This document shows, piece by piece, positions 1 through 43,500 of a DNA stretch of 64,000 bases. A program made the translations under genes and the position numbers. Numbering within the stretch: position 1 is the stretch's first letter; each line of letters begins with the position of its first letter. The notes beneath the pieces are model-generated. The model did not search any database. It was not told where the DNA came from and worked only from the letters and a program-made list of their open reading frames with translations. The stretch lies in NCBI GenBank assembly GCA_034231615.1, contig CM067310.1:5098510-5162509 (forward strand). Direction: 5' to 3'. This DNA comes from Meghimatium bilineatum (taxonomy: Eukaryota > Mollusca > Gastropoda > Stylommatophora > Philomycidae).

Positions 1-290
1 AGCTTCATGGCACGTCATCTATACAATCCTGTAGTCGTAACCTTCGATAACAGTTACCATGTTGTTCCGACAGGCCGACGTTGTGCTTGAACTAGTTACG
101 GGCACGTCGTGGGTGGACGGAACAACAAAGAAACCTGTCGTAAGGGCCAGAGTTGTACCCTGATGTCAATGTCTGTTTCAGTGGCATTAGACTCGAATCA
201 CCATTGCGTTGAATGGCTGCTGGAACAGAGGGCGGGGCACTTCTGGGAATGCCCCACGTGCTGTGAGGCCAGTTTCTAATCAAGAAGAAT
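1..290. repeat. 280-bp interspersed repeat, copy 1
   Basis: Bases about 8-290 match 13405-13685 at roughly 85-90 percent by eye (GTAGTCGTAACCTTCGATAA, CACGTGCTGTGAGGCCAGTT). The minus frame WPHSTWG...APPSVPAAI is conserved in both, hinting at a former coding segment, but the family is not recognised. Confidence 0.8.
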
Positions 291-589
291 CTTAACCGAG
301 ACTATATGCAGTAAAGTCTTCTTACAGAAAGTAAATATGCCGTTATTAGTTACGATTTCGATTGTTGTTTTTCATTTTGTTGGTCACTATATATAGACTT
401 GGAGTCCAATGCCAATAACAGCCACGACCACCAACAAAACCAAAGTAATTAACAAACAAAGAGAAAACAAATTTTCAAGTCATATTTACTTTGTGTAGAT
501 AGGTCTTTACTTTAGCCCGGTCTGGCCTAATTCAATGGTTCTCAACCTTTCTTCAAGCATAGCTCCAGTTGGGTCAATTTTCATCTGTG

Positions 590-1010
590 CACTCTGCCCC
601 TTCATCTTCATGTGACATATTCTTTCCAGAACGTAGTCTTTCCTATGGATCTCTTGAATTCTCCGCGGACTTGAGCAAGTTATCCTGTGTCTTTTAGTGA
701 CATGCGCATATATTCTTGAATGTATTTTCTCAAACGCCATCTTGGGCGGCTTTTGCCTCTGTTGCCTTCCATACGAACCAGTAGCACTCTCTCCATGCTG
801 TCGTGTCTCTTAATGTGACCGAAAAAACCCCAGCTTTTTCTTTAATATGGTGTTCAGAAATCAGCCTGCCTGGACGCTAACTGTTCGTAACACCTCCTGG
901 TTTGTTTTGTTTGCTGTCCGTGGCATTCTCAAACCTCTTCTATAACACTTTAATTCACATGATGTTATTCTCTTGGCCACTGTTTTATTTAGTGTCCATG
1001 CTTCACATTC
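590..1010 (-). pseudogene. LINE W reverse-transcriptase tail, decayed
   Basis: Frames with indels read WTLNKTVAKRITSCELKCYR, then TNKTNQEVLR, and end RIQEIHRKDYVLERICHM. The same series occurs on the plus strand at 63075-63530. It corresponds to the region after the RT palm domain of LINE polyproteins (ESWTLNK...LKCYRR). Confidence 0.65.
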
Positions 1011-1049
1011 AAATGTCGCCACAGGAAACACACCTGTTTGTCTATATTA

Positions 1050-1500
1050 TCTATTGTCTTTCCCCAGGTGAATGATTGTTGATCGCATTCACATTTGCCG
1101 TTAAACGTAGGGGTGGTAGCTTAAGCTGTCGTTCCAAGGCCAGATGTGTCGCCGAGGTTGCAATTAGTCCATGATTGTTAAAGGCTATCTGGATATTTTC
1201 TATCCACCGTTTTCTTGGTCTACCTTTGACATTACGCCGGATATTCTTATTGGCATTTGGTTTGGGTTCATTCTCATAAGGTGACCGAACCATTTTACTT
1301 GCTGTCTCTCAATATGTTCGATACATGATATTATACAAACTCTTTTCCTAATTTCTTCATTTCTTATTTTATCTAGTGTGGTAACCATTGCAGCTTTTCT
1401 CAGACACTTCTTTTCACATGTGACGATTTTTCTTTGCTGCGAAGCTGTTAAAGACCATGTTTGACATTGGTAGCACAGTGTTGGTATAGAAATTGTAGAT
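1050..1500 (-). pseudogene. LINE B reverse-transcriptase tail, decayed
   Basis: Reads CEKKCLRKAAMVTTLDKIRNEE, then IEHIERQQVKWFGHLMRMNPNQMP, then after a frameshift GRPRKRWIENIQIA. This is the conserved C-terminal segment of LINE polyproteins (KWFGHLMRM, GRPRKRW). Related fragments are at 46640-46930 (-) and 48745-49015 (+). Confidence 0.8.
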
Positions 1501-2270
1501 ATTATTTTTTTTTAAATTTCCATCTTGATCTTTGGATGAAGAATTAATGGTGAAAGTTGGTAAGTCACTGTGTTTGCTTTCTGGCACCTTTTTTCTATTT
1601 CTCTGTCTAGTCTTCCATCTTCAGAAAAAAATTATGTCTAGATATTTAAATTATTTGGCTTGTTTCACTTTTGTGTTATCTATTGTTATATTCATTGGTG
1701 TTGAAGACTTGCTAATTTTCATAACTTCTGTTTTTTATACATTAATTTTCATGTTGTACTTCTGACATGCTAACAGCACTGATGTGCTACTTGTTTGTAG
1801 AACCACAATTTGGTTCTTATGTTAGTACCCTGCCATAGTTTATTTAGCTGTTTTAATTTTGCCAGTGTCATTGCTGTTCTTCTCGTAATCTTAACTACCG
1901 AATCTGTGTATGTTTATATGTCCATTTTCTTCCATTTAATTAATTTTTTTGTAAACATTTATTTGGTTTTATAATCTTGTTTTTGGATTTTATATTTATT
2001 TTTATATCGTATTTTTTATTTTTTTTATTTTTATATTGTTTTTTGGTGTGTATAATTTGTAATTATTTTTACATTCTGTAGTTGCTACTTTATTTTGTTT
2101 TTGTTTTTAAATTTGTCGTTCGTAATTTATATTGTATTTTTTTAATGTGTATGTTTTTATATTTTGTATTTATTTTTAAATTGTGTATATGTTTTTAATT
2201 ATACATTTGAGTTATATATATTTTTAGTTTTTTAAATATTTATGTGCTTGTGTTTCATTATCATCATCAC
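1500..2270. other. AT-rich sequence, no feature seen
   Basis: Mostly T-rich on the plus strand (1900-2250) and lying between two LINE fragments. The 77-codon hydrophobic frame at 1532-1765 reflects the T-rich composition. Confidence 0.6.
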
Positions 2271-2274
2271 GTAC

Positions 2275-2820
2275 AGTCTCCGCAGCGCAGCCTACCTCTT
2301 GCTCGCTTCCTGTCGACTTTCCCCTCAAGTAAGGTCTTCAATAGGGTGTCATGTCTTTAATGTATCAAACGTATTTTATTTGCCTGATCTTTATTTCTCT
2401 TAGTAGTTCTTTCTTCATATTAAGTGGCTTTAGCACCTCTTTATTTGTTTTCTTCTCTTTCCATGATGTTCTCCCTATTCTTCTATATACCCACATCTCA
2501 AATGCACCAATTCTGTCTTCTAATTGTTTATTTAGTGTCCATGATTCTGAGCCATACATTAATATAGAGTAGATATAGCATTTTATAATTCTCATTGTTA
2601 ACTTGTTTGTAATTTGTTTAGATATTAATAATTTCCTCATGTCATTGAAGGTACTTTTAGCCATTCCTATTCTCCTTTTAACTTCTGTTTCACATCTGCC
2701 ATCATTTGTGACTATGTGTCCAAGATATTGATACTGTTTTACTTGTTGTAGTTTCTCTCCATGTATGTTTATGTTTACCTCTACGATTTTCATGTGTTTC
2801 ACGTCTTTAATATTCATCTT
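2275..2820 (-). pseudogene. LINE A reverse-transcriptase tail with internal deletion
   Basis: A 150-codon frame reads QYQYLGHIVTNDGRCETEVK, SILMYGSESWTLNKQLEDR, FEMWVYRRIGRTSWKEKKTN and NKEVLKPLNMKKELLREIK, the post-palm region of a LINE RT. Compared with the copy at 19603-20190 it lacks the stretch before LRCGDGT and ends in a short TGATGATGATAA tail. It is 5'-truncated and lacks the catalytic motifs. Confidence 0.88.
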
Positions 2821-3057
2821 CTAAAATGAATATTACGATCAGTTTGGATCAATATGAAGATTAACGTCTCAGAATAGGACAAAAATTAGTTAATTCAGAG
2901 ATAAATCTGATGTGTAAGGAAACAACACAACCAACACGAACTGCAAGAGCTGCGGCCACATTTTGCAAATGTAGTTATAAACGGAAATAGGTGTTACACG
3001 ATTATTACAAGATAATTAGACAGACACAACAGACAGTAAGCAGGCAGGCAGGCAAGA

Positions 3058-3088
3058 TGGCAGACAGACAGACAGATAGATAGATAGT

Positions 3089-3137
<49 letters not shown>

Positions 3138-3290
3138 GGATGGATGGATGGATGGATGGATGGATGGATGGATGGATGGATGGATGGATGGATGGATGGA
3201 TGGATGGATGGATGGATGGATGGATGGATGATGGATGGATGGATGGATGGATGAATGTATGGATGGATGGAAAGATAGATAGATTAGATT
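3058..3290. repeat. GACA/GATA/GGAT tetranucleotide array
   Basis: Compound microsatellite; mostly GGAT from 3135 onward. Confidence 0.97.
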
Positions 3291-3639
3291 AGATTGATAA
3301 ATCAAGTACAGAATAGAGTGCTCAACCGTGTGATACACCTTTTGTGTGCATCTAGGTCTTGACCATATACAATTTCGACACATACATTATAACATAATAT
3401 GCTTGAATCAATCTTCAGGAATTATGAACAGCCTATCTATCTAGGTTCCTACACCGCCGTACATGGCGCATATGGTAGAAACCACAGCTCTCCAGTTTGA
3501 GCAATGTGATGCTACTGTGTTTAATTCTAGCATGTTGCTGTGCCCAATAGTAATATCCTATTTGATGGTTGTTCTGTAAAGAGTCTTTCTTGGTTTTTTT
3601 ATTTCTCTTTTTCTTTTTTACATCTGGTACCCATTTAAT

Positions 3640-4200
3640 TCTTGTAGTGACAGTCTCTTTTCATTTATTCTAAGCCCTATCGAGGCCAACTCCTTAACGT
3701 GGAGATGGGGCTTAGTCCAGCCAACAGAGGCTGGCAACTAAGAATGGTCGGGCCAGTCCAATATCAAGCAGGGTCACAATTCTCCCTAAGCAAGCACAGG
3801 TGCTGAAGTCAGATATGTCAGGCCGAGAGGCTCTCCAGCAACCATGGTATCATGCAAACCGAATAGTTGACATGTCTGCACGACAAAATTTTAAAAATCG
3901 TCATGGTGCTCGCCCTGTGAAATTCCCCCAGGCAGGAGCAGTGCCGGATTCTGAACCTCGACAGAATCCACCCCCAGCTACTAGAGGCCCTTCTAGTCTA
4001 CCTCGTGGAGCCAGGAGGCAGAAGATCAAAGCGACTGGCCAACCAGACAGGATGAAAACCCATCTGAATATTATTCACTAGAATTAAGAGAGTTTGAAAT
4101 AAAAAATACCGAACTAGAAAACACATTGCACCAGAAAGAAATTAGTATTTGCTGCATACAGGAAACCCGTCAAAACGGGAAAAAAATATTTTTAAAGTAC
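3640..4200 (+). pseudogene. LINE 5' fragment with start of AP endonuclease
   Basis: Translating past one stop at 4079 gives THLNIIH and then LHQKEISICCIQETRQ. This matches the beginning of the apurinic-like endonuclease of non-LTR retrotransposons (HLNI-Q and the CIQET motif). The upstream 93-codon frame (3800-4081) is a basic, proline-rich leader. The fragment stops after the first 30 or so residues of the domain, before the catalytic histidines. The element is dead. Confidence 0.65.
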
Positions 4201-4270
4201 ATGTCCGATGTAAGTCCATCGTTTCTTTCTTATCGTTATCTTCTTTTTTTCCCCAAATAATATTTAAGTC

Positions 4271-4385
4271 TTCTAAGACATTTATCTATCTATCTTCTAA
4301 GACATTTATCTATCTATCTTCTAAGACATTTATCTATCTATCTTCTAAGACATTTATCTATCTATCTTCTAAGACATTTATTTTC
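4271..4385. repeat. 24-bp tandem repeat, five copies
   Basis: TTCTAAGACATTTATCTATC units at 24-bp spacing, shortly after the LINE 5' fragment. Confidence 0.93.
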
Positions 4386-4744
4386 ACATGTTCAATTTAT
4401 TCTCTAGTGCTTTTGTTTTTTTTCCAACTTTCCAGTCATACGTTAACATTGGAGTTGAACAGTAGTAGTTTAGTATGTTCACTTTTTGTTTTTGATTTCC
4501 ATATATTTGTTAGGTGGTGAAACGCACTTGATGCCAGTGTAACTCTAGCAGGGATATCTTTTGTTGAATCTCTATCTTGTGTCATTCTGCTGCCTAAATT
4601 TTAAAAAGGCAACTTTTTGAATTGTATTTCCGTTGAGGGTGATTTTAAGGTTACAGTTAGTAAAATTAATTAGCTTAGTTTGCAGTGTGACTGCGATATT
4701 TGCTTATTTCTGTCTTCTTTTTCATATTCATTCTCTTATTGATC

Positions 4745-5025
4745 TTCCTTGCAGAAGAACAATGGCCCTACTAGGTTTACAGCTGAATGTGTTCCAAGGA
4801 ATGAAAAGGCGTTATGTCGTCGTTATATTAGCGGCAAAGGCCCGAAACATAGGTCTTCGGAGGTATTTTCAGTGAAATACATGCAACTATATCATGGCTT
4901 CTGGGTAACTTTGACCATCTATAATTTGGGGCAGAGATCTAAAAAGTTCACTATTCGCCACTTATTACATGCATGGCGGATAAAAGTGTCACTATTCTTT
5001 GCTCTTTTTCTCAGAGCCCAGCAAA
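4745..5025 (-). mobile_element. SINE S1 short-form copy plus long-form fragment, diverged
   Basis: 4745-4868 matches the short form (TCTTCGGAGG end); 4880-5025 resembles the long-form head. A 159-codon open frame across it is incidental. Confidence 0.65.
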
Positions 5026-5167
5026 CAAATGCGAGTTTGGAAATTAAAATGAGACAAGACAAATTGTTGCAAGATGGTTTAATACATGCAATATTGAAAA
5101 GAAATCACACACGTACATATAAAAGTAATATAATTTGCAATGTCTACTTTCATGTTGAAACTACTGT

Positions 5168-5463
5168 GGCTTTTTTCTTCTTCTTCTTCTTCTTCTTCTG
5201 CGTTCGTTCTCAAACTCCTGCAAATTAGCAGGATGGAATCCGGAGAACGGAATGCGTTGTGTCATGGTTTACAGCATTGCTGCGATATTTGCGCCTTTCG
5301 GCCTGACACATCCGACTTCAGCATGGCTTTGGGTCACTGACCCTATACGGGATTGGACAGACAACTCCATCCCATAACCTCCTTAGTCGCCTTTTACGAT
5401 ATGCGTGGAAGGTGAACAGTGTCGCTATTCTTTGCTCCCCTTTCTGGCCCCGGTAACACACGG
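5168..5463 (-). mobile_element. SINE S1 long copy
   Basis: Minus-strand full-length copy: head near 5463 (CCGTGTGTTACCGGGGCCAG), (GAA)n tail at 5170-5200. Confidence 0.88.
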
Positions 5464-5639
5464 TGACTGTGGCTTTAATTTGGTTTGATGGATGTCAATG
5501 TTTTTTTTCCTAAACTGGATCCATCAAAAACGGATTCCTGGATTGAAAGTCTATTAAGATTCAAGAAGAATTTATTGAATATTTGATACGGCGGGTGGGT
5601 CTAAGAGAGCGATTCAAGAAATAGAGAGTTAATCTCTAA

Positions 5640-5812
5640 CTATATCTTCTTCTTCTTCAGCGTTCATTGTCAAACTCCTGCTGAATCTCTCTTATGCCAG
5701 GACCATGATCCATTCTAGATTTCCAGCAGTATGTAGTCCAGAGAATGGAAATGCGTTGTGTCGCCGTTTTATTTGAGCCAATGACCCGACACATCCGTCT
5801 TCGGCTGGTAAC
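5640..5812 (-). mobile_element. SINE S1 short form
   Basis: About 165 bp. The minus strand starts CCGAAGACGGATGTGTCGGG and ends in GAAGAAGAAG. It shares the 3' half of the long form but has a different 5' part. Confidence 0.82.
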
Positions 5813-5824
5813 TATATTATTTAT

Positions 5825-6072
5825 CTTATTCTTCTGTTTTATCTCAAACTCCGGCATATTAGCAGGATGTAGTCCGGGAACGGCATACGCTGTGTCGTGG
5901 TTTATAGTTTACCTGTCACATCCGACTTCAGCAAGGATTCTGTGTCACTTTTACACTTCATAGAGTGAGACAGGCACTTCCACATCGCAATATTCTTAGT
6001 CACTTCCTACGACATCCATGACAGTTAACAGTGTTGCTGGTTTTGCTCCCTTCTCGGGCCTCGGCAGTACAA
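5825..6072 (-). mobile_element. SINE S1 long copy, diverged
   Basis: Lacks the GAA tail; GCAGGATGTAGTCCGGGAAC and the head at 6050-6070 are recognisable. Confidence 0.72.
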
Positions 6073-6239
6073 ACGTGGGCATATTACTGCGATTCATGAT
6101 GATCATCATCATGTTCCATCACCGCATCAAATATTGGTTGCAGTATATTTCCAACATCTTGTCTCCTGCCTTGGTGGGGCACTTTGACAGACTACTTTCT
6201 CCATTTTATGCTGCTAAGATTTTGCTTAGTTCACTACGG

Positions 6240-6960
6240 TGACTTTTGCTGAATTCGAGAGCTTAGAACTTTAGTTTCAAACAGGTGAGTTCCAGAGCTC
6301 GGTCCCCGGTAAGGACTGTGTATTCTGTCCCAGTCTAAATTTAAAAAAACCAACCAGAATATGACGTTGTGACAGGAGGAACACACAAACGTTATCACAC
6401 AACCGACTAGAAACCTCACTGCAACTCTCTAACGGAAATACAAGCAGTATTGACAGAGTTGTGTTAAGTATCTAGGCAAGTGATGGACACAATACGGCAC
6501 TCCAAGCTATGTTTTTCAGGACTGCCCAGCAGAACATTTGTGATAACCCCAGAATGAAGAAAACACTACCTGGACATTCAAAGAAACAATAAAAGGCTTT
6601 TTGCCCATACTACAAAAAAAACAACATCGGAATTCGACTAACCATTCCAAGACGATGGCGCACCACTAATGTACGCACTCATTTTGCATTTACTGATACT
6701 GCAGACATTTTCACAATTCCATACAACCTGTCACGGAAAGGGAAAGACCATCAGATGGCAAGGCAAGATTCCCGCTACAATTGTACATGTTTCAGCTAGT
6801 TTCGGTAACATTGAAGTTATTCTGATGTAGTCAAGATTACAGTGGGCATTTCATGTTGTACCTATTCCAGATCATCGTCAATCAACGATACTCCACTAGG
6901 GGACATGCTGAAGGAGAGACATTTTCAAGGTGGCTACGAGACGCGCTACAAGCACTCGCT
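6240..6960. other. Apparently unique sequence, no feature seen
   Basis: No tandem repeat, LINE motif or SINE landmark found. Confidence 0.5.
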
Positions 6961-6967
6961 AAAGATC

Positions 6968-7378
6968 TTCGTTCACTCTCAAACTCCTGCACATCACCAG
7001 AATATGGTCCAGAGAACGGAATAATTTGTGTCACATTTTACAGCTTATCCGCAACATCAGCGTTTTTCAAGAAGACACGTCCGACTTCAGCGTGTACTAT
7101 TAAATCCTTTGTTAATCTTTGAGATACACAGCGAATACCATCCTTCAAACATTATTAGTCCTCTCCAACAACATGCTCGGCAAGTAAACAGCGTCTCTAT
7201 TCTATTGTCTTCTTCTTATTGTTCAGAGTTCATTCTTAAACTCCCACTAGATCTCTCTTGTAGCATGACAATGATCCTACTATAGTCTTCCTGTAGGATG
7301 CAGTCCAGAGAAAGGAAATACTTTGTCTTCAGTTTATTTGCGCCAATGACCTGACTCATCCGTCTTTGGCGAAGGATT
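6968..7378 (-). mobile_element. Adjacent SINE S1 long (diverged) and short copies
   Basis: 6968-7204 is a diverged long copy; 7205-7378 a short copy ending in the TCTTCTTCTT tail and starting at GCCAAAGACGGATGAGTC on the minus strand. Confidence 0.72.
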
Positions 7379-7429
7379 TGATATACATCATGATACATGA
7401 GAAGTCGCTGCATGAAACAGGGATACGTG

Positions 7430-7655
7430 GCGCTCTACATTCAATAAGGGCGCAAGAAATTGTGAACAAATAAAAATCTACATTCAGTAAGGGCGCAAGA
7501 AATTGTGAACAAATAAAAATCTATATTCAGTAAGGGCGCAAGAAATTGTGAACAAATAAAAATCTATATTCAATAAGGGCGCAAGAAATTGTGAAGAAAT
7601 AAAAATCTACATTCAGTAAGGGCGCAACAAATTAATTGTCAACAAAATAAAACAA
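7430..7655. repeat. 43-bp tandem repeat, five copies
   Basis: Unit CAGTAAGGGCGCAAGAAATT plus GTGAACAAATAAAAATCTA, downstream of the Irx stop codon in gene orientation. Confidence 0.93.
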
Positions 7656-7914
7656 GGCAATATCGCAGACTAGCAAGAAAGTCACGGTAAATCAAACACC
7701 ATCATATGTGATCATACCGTGAACAGCGTGTCCAAGAACTTTTGCAGAAATTGTAACGATTACTAGCTAATATAAAAATCATACATTCGTGTTTTCTGGT
7801 ACTGATAGGGGGAGGGGGCAAAGCATTGCCACATTGTATACTTTCAATGAGTGTCGACAGAGCCGGATAAGGAGGTTTTGATGTTGAGTTGTCTGTTCCA
7901 TACTAATAGGGCTG

Positions 7915-8050
7915 AAAAAGCCAAGAAGCAATACTGAGGTCGGATATGTCCGGACTAAATACGCAGATGTCACATCTACGTTGTAAACCATTCATTCTCC
8001 GGACTGCATCCTGCTAATATGCAGGAGAATGAGAACGCACGAATAAGTTG
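7915..8050 (+). mobile_element. SINE S1 3' half
   Basis: From GAGGTCGGATATGTCCGG to GAGAACGCACGAA; 5'-truncated. Confidence 0.75.
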
Positions 8051-8139
8051 ATGAAAAACTTATCGACGACAAAATTATTACCGAAATAAAGTGGATGTAA
8101 CAAATGGTCATCGTCATCATGTGACAGTCATAACCAGCC

Positions 8140-8930
8140 TTATTTACACTTAATGTAAACACATACGTTTATCTCATAATTCATCTTCAGCCCCTGGCTG
8201 TTCATTATGCCATCAATGTAACCATACTTTCTGTTATAGATTAACTCTTGGTTTCCGCCTCGAAAATCACATTTTAACCCTCATATGACAGTAAGGTTGC
8301 CTATGTGGCTGACAGGTACAAAGCGCGTCTGTGATAGACAATATACCTAATTTAAACGGATGGTTAAAGTCCAAGTGTCCGATAACGACCCATGTAAAAT
8401 ATGTTTACTGTGGTGTTATTTTGTCCGGATGAAGGCTTTTTAGTCGAAACGTCGTCTGTCACTATCTCGTTGTTAGGTTGCTGTGTGGAATTATTTTGGT
8501 AACACCTATATCCATTTGTGTTCATTGTGGTAAAAATTTAAATCCCTCCGCAATTTGCTATGCATCGAACCAAACACAAAGCAACGGTAAAGTACTGAAC
8601 ATACTGAACATACTGCCAAAAAACACTACAACTAAAAAAATGCTGGACCGAATTATAAATTCCGAATAGGTTATGCTTACAAATTTTGGTTTATAACAGA
8701 TGGGGGGGGGGAAATAGTTATTCACTAGGTTCGCGGTTACACAATGTCCACATCCAACGAACAGGCGAGTGGTCTGCTAGGAGCTAATTTCAAAATTGTA
8801 ATATATTTTATAATTGTCTATGCTAGGAACATTGTGTTATTGATGATTGCAAGTGTTTTAGAGTACACTAAAAACATAAATACGCATCTTGAATGTACTT
8901 GTTTTATCATCTCTGCCGTCTGATGGTCGT
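8140..8930. other. Downstream flank and probable 3' UTR zone of Irx
   Basis: Non-repetitive DNA below the Irx stop codon. The part nearest 8930 is expected to be 3' UTR in minus orientation, but its end cannot be set from the sequence. Confidence 0.4.
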
Positions 8931-8932
8931 CG

Positions 8933-41087
<32,155 letters not shown>

Positions 41088-41104
41088 CTGAGGAAACAAT
41101 AAAT

Positions 41105-41660
41105 GTATAGACACTGTGAAATGGGTGAATGGAAGGATAGGTGAGTGGACGATGGGTGTGGATGGAAAGATGGGTGGATGATAGGATGGGTGGATAGAGT
41201 GGTGGAAGGATAAGTGGATAAAAGATGGGTGTGGATGGAAGGATGGGTGGATGACAGGATGGGTGGATGTGAGGATAGAAGATGGGTGTGGATGGAAGGA
41301 TGGTGGATGGAAGGATGGATGAATAGATTGGTGGAAGGATAGGTGGATAGAAGATGGGTGTGGATGGAAGTATGGGTGGATGGGTGGATAGAAGGTGGGT
41401 GTGGATGGAAGGATATTGGTTGGTGGATGGGTGGATAGATTGGTGGAAGGATAGGTGGAAGGATAGGTGGATAGAAGATGGGTGTGGATGGAAAGATGGG
41501 TGGATGGATTGGTGGAAGGATAGGTGGATAGAAGATTGATGTGGATGGATTATTGGTAGGATGCTTGGATTCATAGATAAAAGGCGGAAAGAGTGATGAG
41601 CTAATCGATGGATCGATGGATCGATGGATCGATGGATCGATGGGTGACTGGATGCATACA
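41105..41660. repeat. TGGA-rich minisatellite upstream of Irx exon A
   Basis: Degenerate GGATGGAAGGATGGGTGGAT-type units ending in (ATCG ATGG)n. It lies just outside the exon A acceptor. Confidence 0.9.
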
Positions 41661-41751
41661 TGGAAAGATCAATAGAGGGATGTGTTGGCGGACGGACAGA
41701 TTGATGGAAGAATGCTTTACTCCGAACTATTCTTCTCCCAGATTATCTCTG

Positions 41752-42005
41752 GGTTTCCTTCTTCTGCTTTGATTCTCAAATTCCAATAGATTATCAGGAT
41801 GTACTCAGGAGAACGAAATATGTTGTGTGCTGGTTTACATCTTGACTGCGATATCTGCGCATTGTGACCAGACCTGTTTCTATGTCACTTTGGCCATCTA
41901 TAGACTGGGACCGCTAACTCAACTCCTGAAACTTCCTTAATCGCTTGTTACACTGTCCATGTCAGATAATAGTGTCGCTATACCGTGCTTCTCTTTAAGA
42001 CCCAG
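41752..42005 (-). mobile_element. SINE S1 long copy, diverged
   Basis: Order of landmarks is conserved (TTCTCAAATTCC, GTACTCAGGAGAACG, TTCCTTAATCGCTTGTTACA) with many changes. Confidence 0.65.
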
Positions 42006-42990
42006 AAAATAGGCGGGAAAATCTGGTTTCTAATTCAAGTGATTTGATTTACTCAGAAATAGCTTGTCAATCCACATCCGCGTCTAATGTATGCTTAAGC
42101 TGGTGTGGTGATGAAATTCTACGTCATTTCATGTGTAGAGCAATCTTGCAATGGACAGTAGAGGACGGAAGAAGCAATGGGGGTTAGAAAAAATTGTGGA
42201 TTTATAAAATTAAGGAATGGATACGACTTAATTCTACACGGTATACTCGTAACGAGAAGCACAAAAAAAAACAACCTACGACGTTTCGACTAGAAAACCT
42301 GCCACATAATTTCTTTGTGTATCGTTGTTAGTATGTATTATTTATTATAACTGAAAACATTTATACATATTTATGTTAATATCCTTATTTGACTTGTGTT
42401 GCCCGAGCCGTCACATTTCAAGCGAATCTAGTTGTACTAGATAGGGATCCTAGAATAATTTAATGTGGAGGCATCAAAAATGTGACCCAAAAAAAATAAT
42501 TAAAAAAATAGGACGGCAGCATTCGGCATTGCTTGAGGTCCATTCCGCTGGTACATATTCGCCTAGCACCTTAAATCAACACATTCGGCACCTTCGTCCC
42601 GGACTAGTAAAATTCCTCATCGTACATTTGACATTGATAATCCATCTGACATTGACAGAAAAATTGTTCAACATAGATGTGGCATCCATGTGACATCCAT
42701 GTGACATCCATGTGACATCCATGTGACATCCATGTGACATCCATGTGACATTGTTCAACATTCGTTGATTTTTAGCACACAAAAAACACATCTTTTTTGT
42801 CACATAGCACACATTTAGGGATCCCGTATATACTGATGATTTGTGCTATAAATGCTAATATAGGCTGGTCTTCAAATCATTAAAGACATATTCTCCAAAG
42901 AAAACCAATTTTTGGCTGACAATTAATAGAGAGAAAAGAGAAGTTATGTCCCAGCTAGCACCTGGTAAAACATATCGTGAAACCTGCATG
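42006..42990. other. Upstream DNA, little recognisable
   Basis: Only the 11-bp repeat at 42680-42752 stands out. Confidence 0.45.
42680..42752. repeat. 11-bp tandem repeat
   Basis: Six to seven copies of CATGTGACATC. Confidence 0.92.
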
Positions 42991-43500
42991 ATAATATAAG
43001 TGTGATATTGAGAGTTGGCACTTTTTGCCAAAAGAGTTGGCAAACTTTCAAACATCTGGAGATCGAAGATCGCAAGTAAACACATCAAACTGCGACTATT
43101 CAATGCAAGTGTGATTCCATCATTGACATATGGATGTGAAAGTTGGAAATCTACCGCAATAATGGATACGAAGTTAGTTGCATTCGAGAATAGATGCCTC
43201 AGAAAAATCACAAATACTAATTGGAAAGTCTTCAAATCAAACGACATACTAAGAGAGGAGACAAAACAAGAATATGTGACGAACATCATCAGAAAAAGCC
43301 ACTGGACATACATCGGCCACGTACTTAGAATGAAGGAAGACAGAATTATACGACAAGCCTTCATGTGGACACCAGACGGGGAAAGAAAACAGGGAAGACC
43401 AACAACAACGCTCAGAATAACATTTATGAATGATTTAAAATCAACAGGCATAAATGCACATGACCAACAATCCTTTGCAACTGACTGACAGGCATGGAGA
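42990..43500 (+). pseudogene. LINE C reverse-transcriptase tail
   Basis: An uninterrupted 157-codon frame reads KLSNIWRSKIASKHIKLRLF, SVIPSLTYGCESWKSTAIMD, RKITNTNWKVFKSNDILREE, HWTYIGHVLRMKEDRI and FMWTPDGERKQGRPTTTLRI. It is the best preserved group C copy but lacks all catalytic RT motifs. Its 3' end runs straight into the ACTA-rich array. Confidence 0.9.

Noticed and set aside
4749-5228. 159-codon plus-strand frame
   Set aside because: Covers diverged S1 SINE sequence; no domain or splice support.
42855-43451. 198-codon minus-strand frame
   Set aside because: Antisense shadow of the LINE C fragment on the plus strand.
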